From contig NZ_JAHVAP010000004.1 in assembly GCF_024721155.1 (NCBI RefSeq), positions 434,001-498,000 of the forward strand: a DNA stretch of 64,000 nt, given 5' to 3'. The DNA is from Mucilaginibacter phenanthrenivorans. Lineage in GTDB: Bacteria; Bacteroidota; Bacteroidia; Sphingobacteriales; Sphingobacteriaceae. The number at the start of each line of letters is the position of its first letter. Position 1 is the stretch's first letter. Shown here piece by piece: positions 25,295 to 33,916 of the stretch. The translations under genes and the position numbers were made by a program. The notes beneath the pieces are model-generated. The model did not search any database, was not told the origin of the DNA, and saw nothing but the letters and a program-made list of their open reading frames with translations.

Positions 25295-26332
25295 TTATGC
25301 CTCCGGCTCCTGCTGGCTCAGGCAATGGAAGCTGCCTAACCCCCATATAATATCGGTAGAATCAATCCCGACAACCTTTCTGTCCGGGAAGCATTGCTGC
25401 AGGATCTCCAGGGCCCTCTCGTCATTAGCGCAGCGATATGTTGGTACCACAACAGCCGAGTTGGCAATATAGAAATTAGCGTATGATGCCGGTAAACGCT
25501 GATCTTCGTAGATCACAGCATCAGGCATTGGCAGTTCAACAATGTTCAGTTGCTTACCATTAAGCAGCCGCATGGTTTTTAGCTGTTCAAGGTTCTCTTG
25601 CAACAGGTGATAATTTTCGTCGTCTTTCTTTTCTTCAACCACAGTAACCACGGTATCCTCGTTTACAAAGCGGGTAATATCGTCAATATGGCCATCGGTA
25701 TCATCGCCCACAATACCATCGCCCAGCCATAATATTTGCTGAACACCATAGTAGTTTTGCAGATATTCTTCTATTCGCTGCTGGTTTAAATGCGGGTTAC
25801 GGTTCTTATTGAGCAGGCATGCTGTTGTGGTTATCAAGGTCCCCTCACCGTTAAAATCGACAGAGCCGCCCTCCATTACAATACCAGGATGGTATACCGG
25901 CAAACCGAAGCGCTCACCAATTTTTGTAGGGATCACATCATCAAGGTCAAACGGCGGATATTTGCTACCCCAGGCATTGTAGCCCCAATCAACTATTGCC
26001 TTTTGTTTGGTATCCGGGTTCACCAAAAACGCCGGACCATGATCCCTGCACCAGGCATCATTGGTTTCAAACTCAAAAAACTCAATTTGTTTTAAATCAA
26101 CCCCGGCAGCTAATAGATGTTGCTTGGCAAAGGATGCCATTTGCTCATCCTTTACATTAATGCGCACTAACTCACCTTCACTAACTATCTTAATAAACTC
26201 GCAGTACTTGGGATAGATCAAATCTATCTTACCCGGCCATGATGCTTCCTTATGGGGCCAGCTTAACCAGGTGGCTGTATGTTTTGCCCATTCTGCGGGG
26301 AAGAAGAAGTTGTTCTGTTTGGGGGTGTTCAT
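25295..26332 (-). CDS. aguA: Agmatine deiminase
   Basis: The 345-aa protein belongs to the Porphyromonas-type peptidyl-arginine deiminase family. It has FFPAEWAKHTATWLSWPHKE at the N-terminus, a central WCRDHGPAF, and a GGSVDFNGEGTL segment. GDGIVGDDTDGHIDD carries an active-site Asp/His, and GLGSFHCLSQQEPEA carries the nucleophile C337. It hydrolyses agmatine to N-carbamoylputrescine and ammonia. The gene for the next enzyme (26449) is on the same strand just upstream, separated by a palindromic repeat. The family assignment is certain; agmatine as substrate is inferred from that neighbour. Confidence 0.94.
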   Translation of the reverse strand: MNTPKQNNFFFPAEWAKHTATWLSWPHKEASWPGKIDLIYPKYCEFIKIVSEGELVRINVKDEQMASFAKQHLLAAGVDLKQIEFFEFETNDAWCRDHGPAFLVNPDTKQKAIVDWGYNAWGSKYPPFDLDDVIPTKIGERFGLPVYHPGIVMEGGSVDFNGEGTLITTTACLLNKNRNPHLNQQRIEEYLQNYYGVQQILWLGDGIVGDDTDGHIDDITRFVNEDTVVTVVEEKKDDENYHLLQENLEQLKTMRLLNGKQLNIVELPMPDAVIYEDQRLPASYANFYIANSAVVVPTYRCANDERALEILQQCFPDRKVVGIDSTDIIWGLGSFHCLSQQEPEA

Positions 26333-26358
26333 AGTTGAATAGTTTATGGCAAATTATA

Positions 26359-26436
26359 GGGTGTCATACTGAGGCACTCGAAGTATGCGGGCAAAGGCCT
26401 CTACGCGCACCCTTCGAGTGCCTCAGGGTGACACCC
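26359..26436. repeat. 78-bp interspersed palindromic repeat (GAGGCACTCGAA family)
   Basis: It has the same length and ends as the copy at 17426-17503, with a few substitutions in the centre. It lies between the two putrescine-pathway genes, so the operon transcript would fold here into a long hairpin. Confidence 0.85.
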
Positions 26437-26448
26437 AAGGTAATTTTA

Positions 26449-27318
26449 TTAATCCTCGTCGAGAAACCGTTTTGTTATGGGCTGGTAAGAATCTATACGG
26501 CGATCGCGCATAAACGGCCAATGACTCCTGTAATAATCTGATTTGTCCAAATCCAATTCCTGTACCACCACTTCCTCCTCATCTGTAGACGTTTGATGGA
26601 TTAAGGCACCGAACGGATTGGCAAAAAATGATCCGCCCCAAAACTTAACACCGGCTTCCTCACCTACCCTGTTCACGCTTACTACGTGCACGCCATTAGC
26701 AACCGCATGTGAGCGCTGGATAGTTTGCCATGCATTATATTGTTCAACGTTTGTTGCTTCGTCCTGTGTAGTGGCCCAGCCAATTGCTGTTGGGTAGAAT
26801 AAGATTTCGGCACCCATCATAGCTGTTATGCGCGAAGCTTCAGGGTACCACTGATCCCAGCAGATGAGCACTCCTATTGTAGCATATTTTGTTTTGAATA
26901 CCTTGTAACCAAGATCGCCGGGGGTAAAGTAAAATTTCTCGTAAAAGCCGGGGTCATCAGGAATGTGCATTTTGCGATATTTACCTAAATAAGCGCCATC
27001 TGCATCTAAAACTGCGGTGGTGTTGTGGTAAATTCCCTGCGCCCGTTTTTCAAATAACGAGGCGATGATCACAACATTCAGCTCCTTTGCTACAGCAGAT
27101 AAAGCATCAGTAGACGGGCCGGGGATAGATTCAGCGAGTTTAAAATTGTCGTAGTCCTCAACATCGCAAAAATAAAGCGAAGTGAACAGTTCCTGCAGGC
27201 AAACTATCTGCGCGCCTTTTTGGGCGGCTTCACGTACCTTAACAATTGCTTTATCTAAATTTTCCTGCTTGTTGGCTGTACAGGTCATTTGTACAATGCC
27301 TACTTTTACTTTACTCAT
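26449..27318 (-). CDS. aguB: N-carbamoylputrescine amidase
   Basis: The 289-aa nitrilase-superfamily protein has the Glu-Lys-Cys triad in VCLQELFTSLYFC (E43), KYRKMHIPDDPGFYEKFYF and GVLICWDQWYPE. The FYEKFYFTPGD and late WGGSFFANPFG segments are typical of plant-like AguB enzymes. It cleaves N-carbamoylputrescine to putrescine, CO2 and ammonia. With the agmatine deiminase downstream it completes putrescine synthesis from agmatine. Cytoplasmic and full length. No arginine decarboxylase gene is in the window. Confidence 0.95.
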   Translation of the reverse strand: MSKVKVGIVQMTCTANKQENLDKAIVKVREAAQKGAQIVCLQELFTSLYFCDVEDYDNFKLAESIPGPSTDALSAVAKELNVVIIASLFEKRAQGIYHNTTAVLDADGAYLGKYRKMHIPDDPGFYEKFYFTPGDLGYKVFKTKYATIGVLICWDQWYPEASRITAMMGAEILFYPTAIGWATTQDEATNVEQYNAWQTIQRSHAVANGVHVVSVNRVGEEAGVKFWGGSFFANPFGALIHQTSTDEEEVVVQELDLDKSDYYRSHWPFMRDRRIDSYQPITKRFLDED

Positions 27319-27349
27319 CTCGCTAAAATTTGCGCAAAAGTACGGTTTT

Positions 27350-27372
27350 AGTCCGAAAGTCGGGATAATCCG
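27350..27372. repeat. Short GACT repeat, reverse orientation
   Basis: Units AGTCCGAA, AGTCGGGAT and AATCCG lie about 30 bp upstream of the aguB start codon. It is a short, degenerate relative of the GACT arrays. Confidence 0.45.
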
Positions 27373-27439
27373 AGCGATCGAAGAATGAATATTACATTTA
27401 ACAAATGTTAGGATTATATAAGGTGGGTTTTGTTTTTGT

Positions 27440-27478
27440 CTTCCGGACTTTACCGACTTTCCGGACTTCCGGACTTTT
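27440..27478. repeat. GACT tandem array overlapping the response-regulator 3' end
   Basis: Four 8-9-bp units (TTCCGGACT, TTACCGACT, TTCCGGACT, TCCGGACT). The gene at 27450 ends inside this array: its stop codon and about eight C-terminal residues (KSGSPESR) are repeat sequence. Confidence 0.85.
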
Positions 27479-27836
27479 CCAAATAAACCAGCCCATTAAC
27501 CGTATTAACCAATTCCTCCAAACCGAATGGCTTTGTTATGATGGCATCGCATCCGCAGGCAAGCAGGTCGTTTTTATTTAGATAGGCAGAGCAAATTACT
27601 ACAGGAATATTATTGAGCTGGTGGTGCGCTTTTAATTGGCGACAAATATCATCGCCGCTGTTGCCGTTCAGTTTGTAGTCAAGCATTACCAGGTCGGGTT
27701 TATAGGACAGGATCGCCTGAATTATATTGTCGCCATCAGAAGTTATCCGCACTTCAAAGTGTTCGTATAACAATGCTTCCTTAACAATATCCAGGATATC
27801 CAGGTTGTCGTCAAGCATCAGGATCCGCTTTAGCAT
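27450..27836 (-). CDS. Single-domain response regulator (CheY-like receiver)
   Basis: The 128-aa protein is a receiver domain only. The acidic pair is in MLDDNLDILD, the phospho-acceptor Asp in DLVMLDYKLNGNSGDD (near 54), and the conserved Thr/Ser and Lys in VVICSAYL and AIITKPFG. No output domain or kinase is adjacent, so it is an orphan that probably signals by protein contact or phosphorelay. The last residues KSGSPESR are encoded by the GACT repeat and look like an acquired extension; typical receivers end near NGLVYLEK. Confidence 0.9.
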   Translation of the reverse strand: MLKRILMLDDNLDILDIVKEALLYEHFEVRITSDGDNIIQAILSYKPDLVMLDYKLNGNSGDDICRQLKAHHQLNNIPVVICSAYLNKNDLLACGCDAIITKPFGLEELVNTVNGLVYLEKSGSPESR

Positions 27837-28000
27837 AGTAAGTTCAGTTAGTTGATGTAGAGTATTGGCTATACTATGTTGGATTTAAAAATTAGCGATT
27901 GGTTTAACTCTATAACGAAATAAAACCAGCGATATTTGATTTTACCCGGCTAAAATTTGGCACCCAGTTATATTTCGATAAAAAAGCTACCTTTATTATA

Positions 28001-28162
28001 ATGATGTACAAAAGCACCTTACTGTTTTTTGCCGCCGGGGTAGCTTTGGGAGTCGGGGTTGGCCTGATCATTAATAACCTGGCAATAGGTATGGGCTTAG
28101 GCGCCGCTCTGGGATTAATATTTGCGCGACGATATAGGGAGAGTCGTAAAGTCAAACGTTAG
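28001..28162 (+). CDS. Small membrane protein of 53 aa, unknown
   Basis: It starts at ATG 28001 (or 28004) and ends at TAG 28162. Two hydrophobic glycine-rich stretches (TLLFFAAGVALGVGVGLII and LAIGMGLGAALGLIFA) are followed by a positive tail RRYRESRKVKR, so a small inner-membrane hairpin protein with a cytoplasmic tail is predicted. Similar glycine-zipper proteins of about 50 aa are common in Bacteroidota; no function is known. It converges with the outer-membrane protein gene at 28240. Coding is supported by the clean membrane pattern only. Confidence 0.55.
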   Translation: MMYKSTLLFFAAGVALGVGVGLIINNLAIGMGLGAALGLIFARRYRESRKVKR

Positions 28163-28206
28163 TTCATAGAACAAAAGGATTATTTAATTCTGAGAAACCA
28201 AGGCAT

Positions 28207-28232
28207 CTTTCGGACTTTCCTGACTTTCGGAC
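28207..28232. repeat. GACT tandem repeat array
   Basis: Three units (TTTCGGACT, TTCCTGACT, TTCGGACT) end 7 bp from the stop codon of the outer-membrane protein gene. Confidence 0.65.
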
Positions 28233-28239
28233 TAATAAA

Positions 28240-29829
28240 TCAAAAATCATGATACATGCTTCTGAACGTGCTGCGGATACCAAAAGTTATCTGGGTGGTC
28301 TTCCGGGTGCCTAAATCATTCTTTTCATTACGCACTAATCCGCCAAGTTCAAAACGCATATTGTATTTAGGGTTTATCAGGTATGATACTGTTCCCTCGG
28401 TGTAATACAAGGAGGTTGTTATCCCCTGGCCTATGTTGGTTGTAGTATTTGACGGCGTAGGCAAGGCAACATCCTTACCATAATTCATAATTGCAGAGTT
28501 GAGGCCGTATTTTGCATAATTTACCTGTCCCATAAAGTCAAACCTGCCGTAGGTATAATTAAGGATCCCGATAAATTCCCTGAAATTCGCGCCAATAGGA
28601 TCCGCGAGTGGTTGGCTGTAATCGGTATAACTTGTAATTGCCTGCGGGCTTGAATAGGTATACGGCTTAACCGTATTATATTCAAACAAATAGTTAAAGC
28701 CTTCAACCTTAAACAAATCAGCGCCGCGGATACCTACCTGGAAGCCGTTTGCGTTATCTGACAGGCTGCCGGAGAATGCATCTCCTGTTTTAATATTATC
28801 TAACAACAGCTGGGCGTATACCGCTGTTTTGTCGAAGATCTTGTATTTGCCGGTGAATCCCACAAGCACATTGTCAGGTTGGGATGATGGGCCGAGCGAA
28901 CTGGCAAAAAATACGGGATTAATATAATTCGCATCAAAGCCATGGAATTTTCCGTTATCGTCAGCCTCCTGAGCAATCAATGCATTAAAGAAACCCAGCG
29001 ACAGTTTGTTGGTAACATTCCAATCTAAGTAATGAAAGGCAGCCCATTTACGGCGATTGCTACCAAATGTGTCGAATTTTGGCAGTTGCATATCTTCAAG
29101 GTAGGCCCACATCATCATATATTGAACCTTACCAACATTCGCAGTTAACCGAAGCAGCGGGTAATTGGCCGAATAATCAGACAAAAGCAAGGACCGGTAA
29201 CCATCACCTATAAAGGTTTTATCAGTTCCCAGGGTAATATTTAATTGCTTAATTGGCGAATAAGACATAATTGCCGTTACGTACGACCAATCAGTTAGTC
29301 CCGGAGTTTTACCATTATAATTCCTGTCGTAAGCCTGACCGGGCACAAATCCGTACCTGGTTACAACATCTTTATAATATCCCGCAAACTTACCCGAGTT
29401 TTCAAAGCCGCTGGTATAAAAGAAGAACTTATCGCCCACGGTACCTCCAAACTGGAAACCACGGGTATTAATATTGGTAGTTATTTTATCCGAGAAATCA
29501 CGACCATATCCAAAATCGGTTAAATAATCGCCATAAAAAGTGTACTCCTTTGTTTTTACATCGAACAAATGTTCGTTAAATAATTTACGCCACGCCCATG
29601 CCTTACGGTTGGTATCAACGCCGCGGTTCATTATAGCATTATACGTAGGGCGTAAAGTACTATCGAGTAAAAATGGCTTTAGCGATGTATGTATCGAACT
29701 GTTTGTTGAATAGACGCTTGAATTAAATTTTTGGTCGAGCTGATAGGAATAAGGGATGTAAACAGCCTGTGCCTTACTTAAATTTACTGAAAACGCTATA
29801 ATTACAAGGAGAAGTATTAGTTTTTTCAT
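28240..29829 (-). CDS. Outer-membrane beta-barrel protein, possibly RemB-like
   Basis: The 529-aa protein has a signal peptide (MKKLILLLVIIAFSVNLSKAQ) and then long runs of alternating strands to the end. Several aromatic girdle positions are visible, such as FMGQVNYAKYGL and SLGFFNALIAQE, and the last strand ends in F as outer-membrane barrels do (FRSMYHDF). The N-terminal part, with YIPYSYQLDQKFNSSVYSTN, resembles gliding-motility protein RemB of Flavobacterium, a surface adhesin-related protein, but this likeness is from memory and tentative. No gliding genes are adjacent. Confidence 0.7.
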   Translation of the reverse strand: MKKLILLLVIIAFSVNLSKAQAVYIPYSYQLDQKFNSSVYSTNSSIHTSLKPFLLDSTLRPTYNAIMNRGVDTNRKAWAWRKLFNEHLFDVKTKEYTFYGDYLTDFGYGRDFSDKITTNINTRGFQFGGTVGDKFFFYTSGFENSGKFAGYYKDVVTRYGFVPGQAYDRNYNGKTPGLTDWSYVTAIMSYSPIKQLNITLGTDKTFIGDGYRSLLLSDYSANYPLLRLTANVGKVQYMMMWAYLEDMQLPKFDTFGSNRRKWAAFHYLDWNVTNKLSLGFFNALIAQEADDNGKFHGFDANYINPVFFASSLGPSSQPDNVLVGFTGKYKIFDKTAVYAQLLLDNIKTGDAFSGSLSDNANGFQVGIRGADLFKVEGFNYLFEYNTVKPYTYSSPQAITSYTDYSQPLADPIGANFREFIGILNYTYGRFDFMGQVNYAKYGLNSAIMNYGKDVALPTPSNTTTNIGQGITTSLYYTEGTVSYLINPKYNMRFELGGLVRNEKNDLGTRKTTQITFGIRSTFRSMYHDF

Positions 29830-30110
29830 AGATAAGCATTTGATGTTTTACACCGCAACAAAATAAGTATTATTTATGATGAAATAAAAATTTGATTTAT
29901 TAACAGGTAAAATATCGGCGTTAAAACGAACACACAACATACTTGCCGCATTTCAATACTGAATAATACACTATATTTTACCATATTTGCAACCTTTTAA
30001 ACGGCAACGCATTTTAAATATGTTAAAAGATGTTAAGCCGAACTTGTTTTAGTAAAAAAAGTGTTAAAAATCCTGATATTTACCCTGCAATAAACCATTA
30101 TTTGTGATCC

Positions 30111-33100
30111 ATGCAATACAAAAAAATAAATAATCTTTTAGGCTGGCTTTGTTTCGCCATAGCGTCAATTACTTATATTTTAACGTTAGAGCCGTCTGTA
30201 AGTTTTTGGGACTGCGGTGAGTTTATCTCATGCGCATATCGGTTACAGGTAGCTCACCAACCTGGTTACCCGGTGTTCGCCATGTTGGGTAAAATGTTTT
30301 CATTACTATCATTTGGCAATGCTGCAAAAGTTCCTTATTTCACCAATATGGGCTCTGCAATTGCAAGCGGTGCAACCATCATGTTCCTGTTTTGGACCAT
30401 TACCGCATTGGCAAAAAAATTATTAGCCGGCAAACCTGGCGAAGAAGAAAATCAAGACAGAACCATCCTGATTATGGGTGCAGGCCTGGTAGGCGCGCTT
30501 GCCTTTACTTATACCGATACTTTTTGGTTCTCGGCTGTTGAAACCATCGTGTTTGCCCTATCATCATTGTGTACAGCTATAGTTTTTTGGGCGATACTTA
30601 AGTGGGATGCAATTGCTGACGAGCCCGGTGCTGATAAATGGATAGTGTTTATCGCATATATTATAGGCCTTTCAATAGGGATCCACCTGTTAAACCTGTT
30701 AACCATACCGGCAATTGCCATGGTTTATTATTTCCGCCGTGGTAAAAACATTAATGTTCGCGGGGCAATTGGCACGTTTTTAATTGGCGTGCTTATTTTG
30801 GTTCTGGTGCAATATGGTATCAGGGGTTATACTATTAAAATAGCTGCTTACTTCGATCTTTACTTTGTAAATTCATTGGGTACTGGTTTCTGGAGCGGCG
30901 CATTTGTTTGGTTCCTTATGATTGTTGCTGCTTTGGTTGCCGGCATTTATTACAGTATCAAATACAAAAAGCCGCTAATGAACCTGGCTTTTTTATGTGT
31001 GACATTCGTATATTTTGGCTATAGTTCATTTGCTTACATCCCTATCAGGGCTACCGCAAATCCCGATTTGAACAACTCACATCCGGACAACGCCTTTATA
31101 TTATACGGTTACCTGAACCGGATCCAGTATGGTGAAAACCCATTGTTATTCGGCCAGTATTTTGACGCTAAGGTTGTTGGCCAAACGGAAGGCGCCACCC
31201 TTTATCGTAAAGGTAAAACCAAGTATGAAGACGCGGGCAAAAAACAAAACTACGAATACGATCACACCACATTCCTGCCGCGTATGTATAGCGCCGAGGG
31301 TCAGGATCCGCAGTTTTACCGCGAATGGCTTCAAATGGACCCTAGTGCCGCGCCTACGATGGGCGACAACCTGAAATGGCTTGCCAGCTGGCAGATCTAT
31401 CAGATGTATGTTCGTTACTTCCTGTGGAACTTCGTAGGGAGATATAACGATTCGGACGGGCAGCAAAGCATGGCCGGAATCGATGGCAACTGGACCAGCG
31501 GAATATTAGACGGTACCAGGCATCTGCCAAAATCAGTAGTCGGCGGTACGCCAATCCCTAACCAGGGTTACCAGGACGGGCAAACTTATACACCATTATT
31601 TTTCTTACCATTGATTATTGGCTTAGCAGGCGCTATTTACCACTTTCAACGTAAAAAACGTGATGCACTGGTAGTATTGCTGCTATTCTTCTTTACTGGT
31701 ATAGCTATCGTATTATACGTAAATCAACCAAGCATTCAGCCGCGTGAGCGTGACTATTCATACGTTGGCTCATTCTACGCCTTTGCCATTTGGATAGGTT
31801 TGGGCGTAATCGCTTTAGCCGAGCTGATCCGTGTTAAGCTAACACCCAAAACTTCTGCATTGGTAGCAACCGGCATCTGCCTGATCGCAGCCCCGGTAGT
31901 TATGGCAAAGCAGGAATGGAAGGCGCATGACCGCTCTACTAAGATGACGCCACATGATATGGCCTATAATTACCTGATCTCGTGCCCGCCAAATGCTATA
32001 TTGTTTACTTATGGCGACAATGACACCTACTCGCTATGGTACGACCAGGAAGTAGAAGGCATCCGCCCTGACGTCCGCATCGTGAACCTCAGCTTGTTTA
32101 CCGGCGACTGGTATATCCGCCAGATGCAGGGCAAAATGAACCAATCTGAACCATTGCCTATCACCATGCCGTATGATAAGTATAAGGAAGGTGTACGCGA
32201 TGTGATCTATTTTGAAGATAAAAAGATCCCGGGATCGGTTGATATCAAGGAAGTTTTTGATTTCATTTCTTCCGACGATCCTTCGGTTCAGGGTAACTAC
32301 GGCAATTACCTGCCAACTAAAAACCTTAAGATCACCGTCAACGCTGATGACGTCTTAAAGAACCATGTTATCACACCGGAACAGAAAGACAAGCTGGCCA
32401 CCACTATGGAGTGGAAATATACTTCCAATTACGTAACCAAGGAAAACCTGGCCATGTTTGATATATTGGCGCACAACAACTGGAAAAGGCCTATTTGCTT
32501 TACCACTACCATTGGTAACGAAAACCTGATTGGTTTGCAACCATACCTTTATAAGGAAGGGTTTACCTATCATTTAATTCCGTTTAAACCGGACACTACT
32601 ACACACGATCAATTGGGCAAAACCAACAGCCTGGTGATGTATGATAACATGATGAACAAATTTAAATATGGCAACTTTAAAACAGCTAAATATTTGGATC
32701 ATGAGTCTACCACTATGTTTTACCCGGTTATGGTTACCACTTTCCTTGACCTGGCAGATGGCTTGATAAAGGATGGTCACCCTGACCTGGCTTTAAAAGC
32801 GCTGCATAAATATGACGAGGTAATGCCTGATATTAATCCGGGACTGGAAGTTGCAGACCGTAAAATATTTATGGCGCAAACTGCCTACAACCTTCATGAC
32901 CTGGGCTTGGGAGATAAGTTTATTAAGAGTGTTGACGCTTACCTTGTTGATCAGCTTGATTACAACTACAGGCTGCTTAAAGACAACTCCAGTCAGCTTG
33001 ATATGCGCACCATTCAATACGGCGTATCGTTCATTAATGCAATGGTTGGCATTACAGGCGACAATCACCAAACTGCTTTAAACAAACAGCTTACTGCACA

Positions 33101-33161
33101 GTTAAAGGATTACACCAATAAATTTGGCCCTGTGTTGCAAAGGCAACAATCGCAGCAATAA
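30111..33161 (+). CDS. GT117-family membrane protein (DUF2723), putative protein O-mannosyltransferase-like
   Basis: The 1016-aa protein starts with LTLEPSVSFWDCGEFISCAY in the first membrane-adjacent loop, the DUF2723/TMEM260 signature with its acidic catalytic-site residues. It has about 13 membrane helices to residue 600. Then comes a large periplasmic part containing AILFTYGDNDTYSLWYDQE and a helical, TPR-like C-terminus (about 860-1010). The eukaryotic relative TMEM260 is an O-mannosyltransferase, and Bacteroidota members are thought to glycosylate exported proteins using a lipid-linked sugar. Length is normal for the group. A strong terminator follows, so it is monocistronic. Confidence 0.88.
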   Translation: MQYKKINNLLGWLCFAIASITYILTLEPSVSFWDCGEFISCAYRLQVAHQPGYPVFAMLGKMFSLLSFGNAAKVPYFTNMGSAIASGATIMFLFWTITALAKKLLAGKPGEEENQDRTILIMGAGLVGALAFTYTDTFWFSAVETIVFALSSLCTAIVFWAILKWDAIADEPGADKWIVFIAYIIGLSIGIHLLNLLTIPAIAMVYYFRRGKNINVRGAIGTFLIGVLILVLVQYGIRGYTIKIAAYFDLYFVNSLGTGFWSGAFVWFLMIVAALVAGIYYSIKYKKPLMNLAFLCVTFVYFGYSSFAYIPIRATANPDLNNSHPDNAFILYGYLNRIQYGENPLLFGQYFDAKVVGQTEGATLYRKGKTKYEDAGKKQNYEYDHTTFLPRMYSAEGQDPQFYREWLQMDPSAAPTMGDNLKWLASWQIYQMYVRYFLWNFVGRYNDSDGQQSMAGIDGNWTSGILDGTRHLPKSVVGGTPIPNQGYQDGQTYTPLFFLPLIIGLAGAIYHFQRKKRDALVVLLLFFFTGIAIVLYVNQPSIQPRERDYSYVGSFYAFAIWIGLGVIALAELIRVKLTPKTSALVATGICLIAAPVVMAKQEWKAHDRSTKMTPHDMAYNYLISCPPNAILFTYGDNDTYSLWYDQEVEGIRPDVRIVNLSLFTGDWYIRQMQGKMNQSEPLPITMPYDKYKEGVRDVIYFEDKKIPGSVDIKEVFDFISSDDPSVQGNYGNYLPTKNLKITVNADDVLKNHVITPEQKDKLATTMEWKYTSNYVTKENLAMFDILAHNNWKRPICFTTTIGNENLIGLQPYLYKEGFTYHLIPFKPDTTTHDQLGKTNSLVMYDNMMNKFKYGNFKTAKYLDHESTTMFYPVMVTTFLDLADGLIKDGHPDLALKALHKYDEVMPDINPGLEVADRKIFMAQTAYNLHDLGLGDKFIKSVDAYLVDQLDYNYRLLKDNSSQLDMRTIQYGVSFINAMVGITGDNHQTALNKQLTAQLKDYTNKFGPVLQRQQSQQ

Positions 33162-33182
33162 TTGTTAAGACGATAATATTTG

Positions 33183-33216
33183 AAAAGCGGCCTTGTGAAA
33201 ATAGGGCCGCTTTTTT
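33183..33216 (+). terminator. Intrinsic terminator after the GT117 gene
   Basis: AAAAGCGGCC (33183-33192) pairs with GGCCGCTTTT (33205-33214), 12-nt loop, followed by a T-run (33211-33216). Confidence 0.9.
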
Positions 33217-33237
33217 ATTTATCTTGGTCTTTAGTTT

Positions 33238-33453
33238 ATGGCGATAGAAATTCAACTACAATCCACCCTTACCTGCCCTGTTTGCAGTTATCACAAAACG
33301 GAAACAATGCCGGTTGATGCTTGCCAGTATTTTTATGTTTGTGATGGCTGCGGCGCTGTTTTAAAACCAATAACCGGTGATTGTTGTGTGTTTTGCAGTT
33401 ATGGTACGGTTAAATGCCCACCGATACAGGCTGGAGATTCGTGTTGTGGGTAA
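33238..33453 (+). CDS. GDCCVxC domain-containing small protein
   Basis: The 71-aa cysteine-rich protein has LTCPVCSYHKTETMP (CxxC), YVCDGCGAVLKP (CxxC) and the defining GDCCVFCSYGTVKCPP, with a terminal DSCCG. In some bacteria the family has selenocysteine at the GDCCVxC site; here all positions are Cys. The pattern suggests metal or metalloid binding, or thiol redox work. It precedes the ArsR-type regulator by about 90 bp on the same strand, which fits a role in arsenic handling, although it has its own upstream region and lacks a visible copy of the operator. Confidence 0.82.
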   Translation: MAIEIQLQSTLTCPVCSYHKTETMPVDACQYFYVCDGCGAVLKPITGDCCVFCSYGTVKCPPIQAGDSCCG

Positions 33454-33518
33454 ACTCTAAACGACATACAAATTTTTAACACAGAAATTGAGAAATTAAT
33501 TTGCAGATTAAACAATAT

Positions 33519-33535
33519 ATCGTAATATTGCAATA
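33519..33535 (+). promoter_or_regulatory. Probable ArsR operator/promoter, copy 1
   Basis: ATCGTAATATTGCAATA contains the palindrome ATATTGCAATAT and lies 4 bp upstream of the arsR ATG. The identical 17 bp recur at 33888. TAATATTG inside it is one base off the TAnnTTTG promoter element, so repressor binding would block transcription directly. Confidence 0.75.
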
Positions 33536-33539
33536 TATA

Positions 33540-33869
33540 ATGGGATTAACAAAAACAGAAATATTCACCGAGGAGCAAAACAGGCTGGCTGTAATGCTTA
33601 AAGCGCTGGCGCATCCGGCTCGCATTGCCATTTTGCAGCAGATCATCAATGCAAATGCCTGCATCTGTGGCGACTTGTCTGTTGAGCTTGGCTTGGCGCA
33701 GGCTACCATCTCGCAGCATCTAAAAGAATTAAAAACTGCCGGATTAATCCAGGGAACCATTGAAGGCGTGAGCGTTTGTTATTGTATTGAACCAAAAGCG
33801 TGGGCCTTGCTTAAGGCACAGCTTACCGGCTTTCTGAATTCTCCTGATCTGCAACCCGGCTGCTGTTAA
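33540..33869 (+). CDS. arsR: ArsR-family metalloid-responsive repressor
   Basis: The protein is 109 aa from ATG 33540; an in-frame start at 33501 would run across the operator and is rejected. The winged helix includes LKALAHPARIAILQQI, then NACICGDLSVELGLAQATISQHLKELKTAG as recognition helix region. Cysteines sit at CICGD in the helix before the HTH, in SVCYCIEP, and as a CC pair at the C-terminus, so As(III)-triggered release is plausible. It heads the arsenic operon and probably represses itself and the next gene through two identical operators. Confidence 0.92.
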   Translation: MGLTKTEIFTEEQNRLAVMLKALAHPARIAILQQIINANACICGDLSVELGLAQATISQHLKELKTAGLIQGTIEGVSVCYCIEPKAWALLKAQLTGFLNSPDLQPGCC

Positions 33870-33887
33870 AAAAATTTGAATTAAACC

Positions 33888-33904
33888 ATCGTAATATTGC
33901 AATA
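33888..33904 (+). promoter_or_regulatory. Probable ArsR operator/promoter, copy 2
   Basis: The exact 17-bp copy of the site at 33519 lies 12 bp upstream of the DUF6428-type gene. It implies a second regulated promoter inside the operon. Confidence 0.75.
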
Positions 33905-33916
33905 AACATTAAAGCC

